Assembly (NCBI GenBank): GCA_963682055.1
Contig: OY821745.1
Location: forward strand, 3,417,501-3,481,500
Length of the DNA: 64,000 nucleotides
Origin: Primula veris
Lineage: Eukaryota; Streptophyta; Magnoliopsida; Ericales; Primulaceae
Direction of reading: 5' to 3'
In this document: positions 61,001 to 64,000 of the stretch, one piece after another
How positions within the stretch are numbered: position 1 is the stretch's first letter
Layout: every line of letters starts with the position of its first letter
Program-made: the position numbers and the translations under genes
Notes under the pieces: model-generated
Seen by the model: only the letters and a program-made list of their open reading frames with translations
The model's database searches: none
Told to the model about the DNA's origin: nothing

Positions 61001-64000
61001 TTTCATCTCAGGACGCTTAATGATCCCTTTGTAATCTTTTCAATTGAAAATTGCTAGAATTGTACATTTTGGGTTATTTTAGGGCTATTTTCCCCTTTCT
61101 ATATTTTTGTCAGATTTTTCAAAAAGTTGTTCGAATTGGATTTTTATGATAAGATTGATGTTGATTGGGGTTCAATTTTGCTTGTTTAAATTTGAGTATA
61201 TATTGTTCCCTTGATTTTTGTTTGCGGGTCTTTTAAATTCTGAGTATTCATAGTTAGACGTTTGGTGTGGGGGGTGTTTGATGTTCCCATTATAAGGTTT
61301 CACAAAAGTAAACTTAAAATTATGTAATGGTCCGGGTGTCCTTTTTGTTGTTTCCTTTTCTGGTAATTTAAAGATGGTCTAGTTTTGTTACTGTAATTTA
61401 TAGTTAGCTTACTTGTTCTTGTTAACCCCAGAAAAGTGAAAGCTAACTAGGATACTAACGAAAAGGCAATAGAAGTGTGATATTATTTGTTTAAAGTTAA
61501 AAAGAAAAATGAAATTAAAAGCAAACATACTCTATTACTCCTAAATGATGAACAGTTTACTTGTCCTTGATGTTTTCAGTTAAATACTTCAAGTTACTTC
61601 AACTTTTAACACACTTTCTCATATTCTGTTGTTCTATTTACTTGCGTCTAAGACAAGTTCGGGTAAGTTATCTATGTTATACTCGATAAAACAAGCCCAT
61701 CGAAGGTTTAGTGTTTGAAATCACAGCGTACATGAGCGCATTATAGAAGTCACATATTACATTGGCCTCTCTATAGAGATTGGTCCAAACTAAGCTGTGT
61801 AAATTAACTTAGTTTAACGTAATTGTGCCCCCCCAAACAAAAAATCCTGGATCCGCTCCTGCTCCTGCTCCTGCTCCCAAGATCTATAAGGAGTATCTGT
61901 TTTATTTATTACTGTTAATATTCAGATTAGTAGTTAGCTTTAGATGAATACACGGGTCGATGTATAAAACCTTGTATTCTGATAGTTTGTATAGTGGTAT
62001 GCTTGCTATTTGGGGGAATAAAATATTCTAAATAATTCAGAAAAGGACGTTAATTTTACTAAGCTTGTGTGAGGGGACGTTTCTGTTCTCCAATAGGTAT
62101 TTTAATTTAATCCGTGCTATTTAATTTTATTACTGTTATTGTTATACAGATTAATAATTAGGTTTGGTATTGAAAGAGCTTCGTCTTGTCGCCTCTACTA
62201 GCTAGTATAGTTAAGACTTAAAGTATTGGTTTTATTCATTACTGTTATTAATTATTATACAGATTAATAGTTGGTTTCTATATAGTTCATTACTGTTATA
62301 TTACGCGGATTAATAATTATTACTGTTATTATACAGATAAATAATCAGGTTTAATATATAGGTTTGGTATTGATAGAGCTTCGTCTTGTTGCCTCTACGA
62401 GTTTTTAGTATTGATGGGTGCATGTTTGGCAACTACTTTTATGGCACTTTATAATTTATGACTGTTATTATGCAGATTAGTAATTATTACTGTTATTGTA
62501 CAGATCAAGGATTACTGCCTGTTTGGTAACAGCTTTTTAGCCTTTTGTTTTATAATCTGTGCTATATAGTTTATTACTGCTGTTATTATACTAAGTTATT
62601 GTTAGTTTTAATATATGGGTCGATATATTAAACCTTGTATTATGATATTTTCATTTAATCCACGCTGTATAATTTGTTACTGTTATTATACAGATTGATA
62701 ATTAATAATTAGTGACTGTTTGGAAACAACTTTTTTTTATCTTCCTTTTTAGCTTTTTGATTGAAGAAAGCGACGGGTGTTTGGTATGTTAACTTTTCTA
62801 CCCTCAAAAAGCTTGAAAGAAGAGAAGCTAGGAATATGGGGAATTTTTTAACTTTAATCTATATAATCTATTGCTGTTATTACTATACAGATTAATAGTT
62901 AGTTTTAATATACAATTGATGGATTAAAGCTTGTATTATGATAGTTTGTATAGTGTTATGCACTTATGCTTGCTATTCGGGGGAGTAGAATATTGTTATT
63001 AGTTCAGAAAAGGACTTAATGTTAGATTAGCACTACAAAAATCGTAATATAAAAAGAAATAAGAATATAATTAAGTAAATATATAATGTTATGCTTGCCA
63101 TTCCGGGGAATAAAATATTCTAAATAGTTCAAAAAAGAACTTGTATTAGGGGTCGTCTCCGTCCTCCACAAAGTATTCATTTAATCTGCGCTAATAATCT
63201 AATACTGTTATTGTTGTACAGATTAATAATTAGTTTAATAAATAGGTTTAGTATTGGTAGAGATTTCTCTTGTTGTCTCTAGACACTCTACTAGCTAGTC
63301 TAGTTAAGAGTCAGTTTTTTTATTACTGTTATTAAACAGATTAATAGTTAGTTTTAAATTAATATACGGGTCGATGTAGTATACCTTGTATTCTGATAGT
63401 TTGTCTAGTGTTATGCTTGCCGTTCGGGGGAAAAATATACTAAATAGTTCAAAAAGTGACTTGTGTTAGATTAGCACTACAAAAATCGAAATATAAAAAG
63501 AAATAAGAAATTAAATCAAGTAAATATATAATGGTATGCTTGCCATTCAGGGGAATAAAAATATTCTAAATAGTTCAAAAAAGGACTTGTGTTAGGGTCG
63601 GTTCCGTTCTCCACAAGGTTTTCATTTAATCTGCGCTGTTTAATTACTGTTGTTGTTACACAGATTAATAATTAGGTTTATATATAGGTTTGGTATTGAA
63701 AGAGCTTCGTCCTGTTGTCTCCACTAGCTACTATAGTTCAGAGTATCAGTTTTATTTATTAACATTATCATACGGTTAGTAGTTAAGTTTTAAATTAATA
63801 CACGGGTCGATATTAAACCTTGTACTCTGATAGTTTGTATAAGGTTTTCATTTGATCCGTGCTATATACTTGATTACTGTAATTATATAGATTAATGATT
63901 AGTGCCTGTTTGGCAACAACTTTTTTTCTCGTTTTTTTTAGCTTTTTAATTAAGAAAAGCTACGAGTGTTTGGTATATTAACAATATTAAGCTAAAAAGG
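58086..64000 (+). CDS. SWI3A: SWI3A-like SWI/SNF subunit, first two exons only (runs off the window)
   Basis: Core subunit of the SWI/SNF chromatin-remodelling complex. Exon 1 is 58086-58146 and exon 2 58240-58445; both introns start GT, and phases fit for 89 codons. After MDPKISDDPQ the protein enters the SWIRM domain: DLYTIPSHSRWFSWADIHE, then REFFDGASITRTPKIYKEYR, then KSLVGDVSVLHK. These are hallmark SWI3 SWIRM motifs, and the N-terminus being only about 12 residues long points to SWI3A rather than SWI3B, C or D. The next exon, expected to begin VFxFLExWGLIN, is not found up to 64000, so intron 2 exceeds 5.5 kb. That intron is an array of units carrying decayed copies of exon 2. Confidence 0.9.
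58797..58916 (+). pseudogene. SWI3A exon-2 copy 1, 40 intact codons, donor destroyed
   Basis: Copies the last 120 bp of exon 2 with only a few changes. The frame is fully open and still encodes IYKEYREFIITKYRECPSRR through to the exon end. The donor AAG|GTATTT has become AAGTTATTT, so it cannot splice as exon 2 does. No normal acceptor precedes it, apart from a weak CCAAG. Confidence 0.85.
59595..59725 (+). pseudogene. SWI3A exon-2 copy 2, interrupted but with a donor
   Basis: Starts at the GCGTACTCCC part of exon 2. A TAA replaces a codon in the KEYRDF region, and an extra C near CGAGAATGCCCCC shifts the frame. The donor AAG|GTAATT is kept. Not functional as coding sequence. Confidence 0.8.
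60124..60287 (+). pseudogene. SWI3A exon-2 copy 3, longer, internal deletion
   Basis: Begins further upstream in exon 2 (AGATATACACGAAACAGAG), then skips from TTTTTCGACGGG straight to ATCTATAAGGAG, losing the segment for the ITRTP region. A TGA appears in the CCTCGAGG region (CCCTGAAGG). The donor AAG|GTAATT is kept. Confidence 0.8.
60642..61897 (+). pseudogene. SWI3A exon-2 copy 4, split by a transposon
   Basis: The first part, 60642-60710, ends at ACGCGTACTCCC. The second part resumes at 61876 with CCCAAGATCTATAAGGAG, the directly following exon sequence, and soon passes into array intron sequence. The intervening DNA is the element at 60715-61861. Confidence 0.82.
60715..61861. mobile_element. 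1.15-kb transposon-like insertion with CAGGGGTGGATCC ends and a 25-C run
   Basis: The left end CAGGGGTGGATCCACGC is answered by an inverted right end (CAGGAGCGGATCCAGG on the minus strand), each soon followed by a C-rich GTGCCCCCC block. The left block holds 25 consecutive C (60753-60777). The ends resemble plant hAT-like elements. The target duplication is unclear because CTCCTG triplets expanded beside the right end (61857-61875). No transposase frame is seen, so it is non-autonomous. Confidence 0.65.

Larger units (their letters stand above)
58680..64000 (+). repeat. Tandem array in SWI3A intron 2, units carrying exon-2 remnants
   Basis: The landmark GATAGTTTGTATAGTGTTAT, followed by GCTTGCCATTCGGGGGAATA and AAAGGACTTGTGTTAG, occurs near 58685, 59022, 59290, 59513, 59975, 60493, 61978, 62938, 63398 and 63828. 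TTATTACTGTTATTATACAG and CTACTAGCTAGTATAGTTAA recur between. Exon-2 tails (GTTCTCCACAAGGT) occur at 58430, 58907, 59118, 59713, 62090, 63165 and 63613. Spacing is irregular, about 250-600 bp. The array continues beyond the window. Confidence 0.88.

Overview
This is an AT-rich nuclear window from a flowering plant, probably a eudicot. The evidence is multi-exon genes with GT-AG introns, plant-only families (SWEET, SAUR, plant B3), plant MITEs and long AT-rich intergenic DNA. I cannot name the species. None of the six recognised genes is bacterial or plasmid-like, and most long open frames are chance frames in AT-rich DNA.

Layout. 1-2860: intergenic, with a 153-codon open stretch of unknown origin (1290-1748) enclosed by a 125-bp direct repeat. 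3008-5294 (+): a six-exon clade III SWEET sugar transporter. 5300-11260: MITEs with clean 3-bp target duplications and a tandem duplication of about 1.25-1.6 kb. 11260-17640: mostly featureless, with a palindrome and an organelle LSU-rRNA relic. 17642-25220 (-): a complete 12-exon gene for an RluA-type RNA pseudouridine synthase (RNA pseudouridine synthase 7 type), whose 4.2-kb intron 2 is filled with decayed tandem repeats and whose exon 1 exists in a second upstream copy. 27989-28366 (+): a single-exon B3-domain protein. 28843-40950: long intergenic DNA with two well-delimited MITEs. 41338-41739 (+): a SAUR-like gene with two overlapping upstream ORFs. 43544-49927 (-): a DEK-type chromatin protein with a GC-AG intron, a Stowaway-type MITE in an intron, and a 5' leader exon that is itself duplicated near 53 kb. 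58086 to beyond 64000 (+): the first two exons of a SWI3A-like SWI/SNF subunit (SWIRM domain), cut by the window edge.

The genes do not form a pathway. DEK, SWI3A and B3 act in chromatin or transcription, SWEET in sugar export, SAUR in auxin-linked growth and the pseudouridine synthase in RNA modification. The strongest theme is structural: four of the six genes carry local tandem duplications of their own promoter, first exon, leader or 3' end. The SWI3A locus is the extreme case. Its upstream region is an array of about 175-bp units with echoes of the start-codon region, and its intron 2 is an array of units that carry decayed copies of the SWIRM-coding exon 2; one such copy was later split by a transposon. 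I see no clear new biological system, but this exon-carrying array is the most unusual feature of the window.
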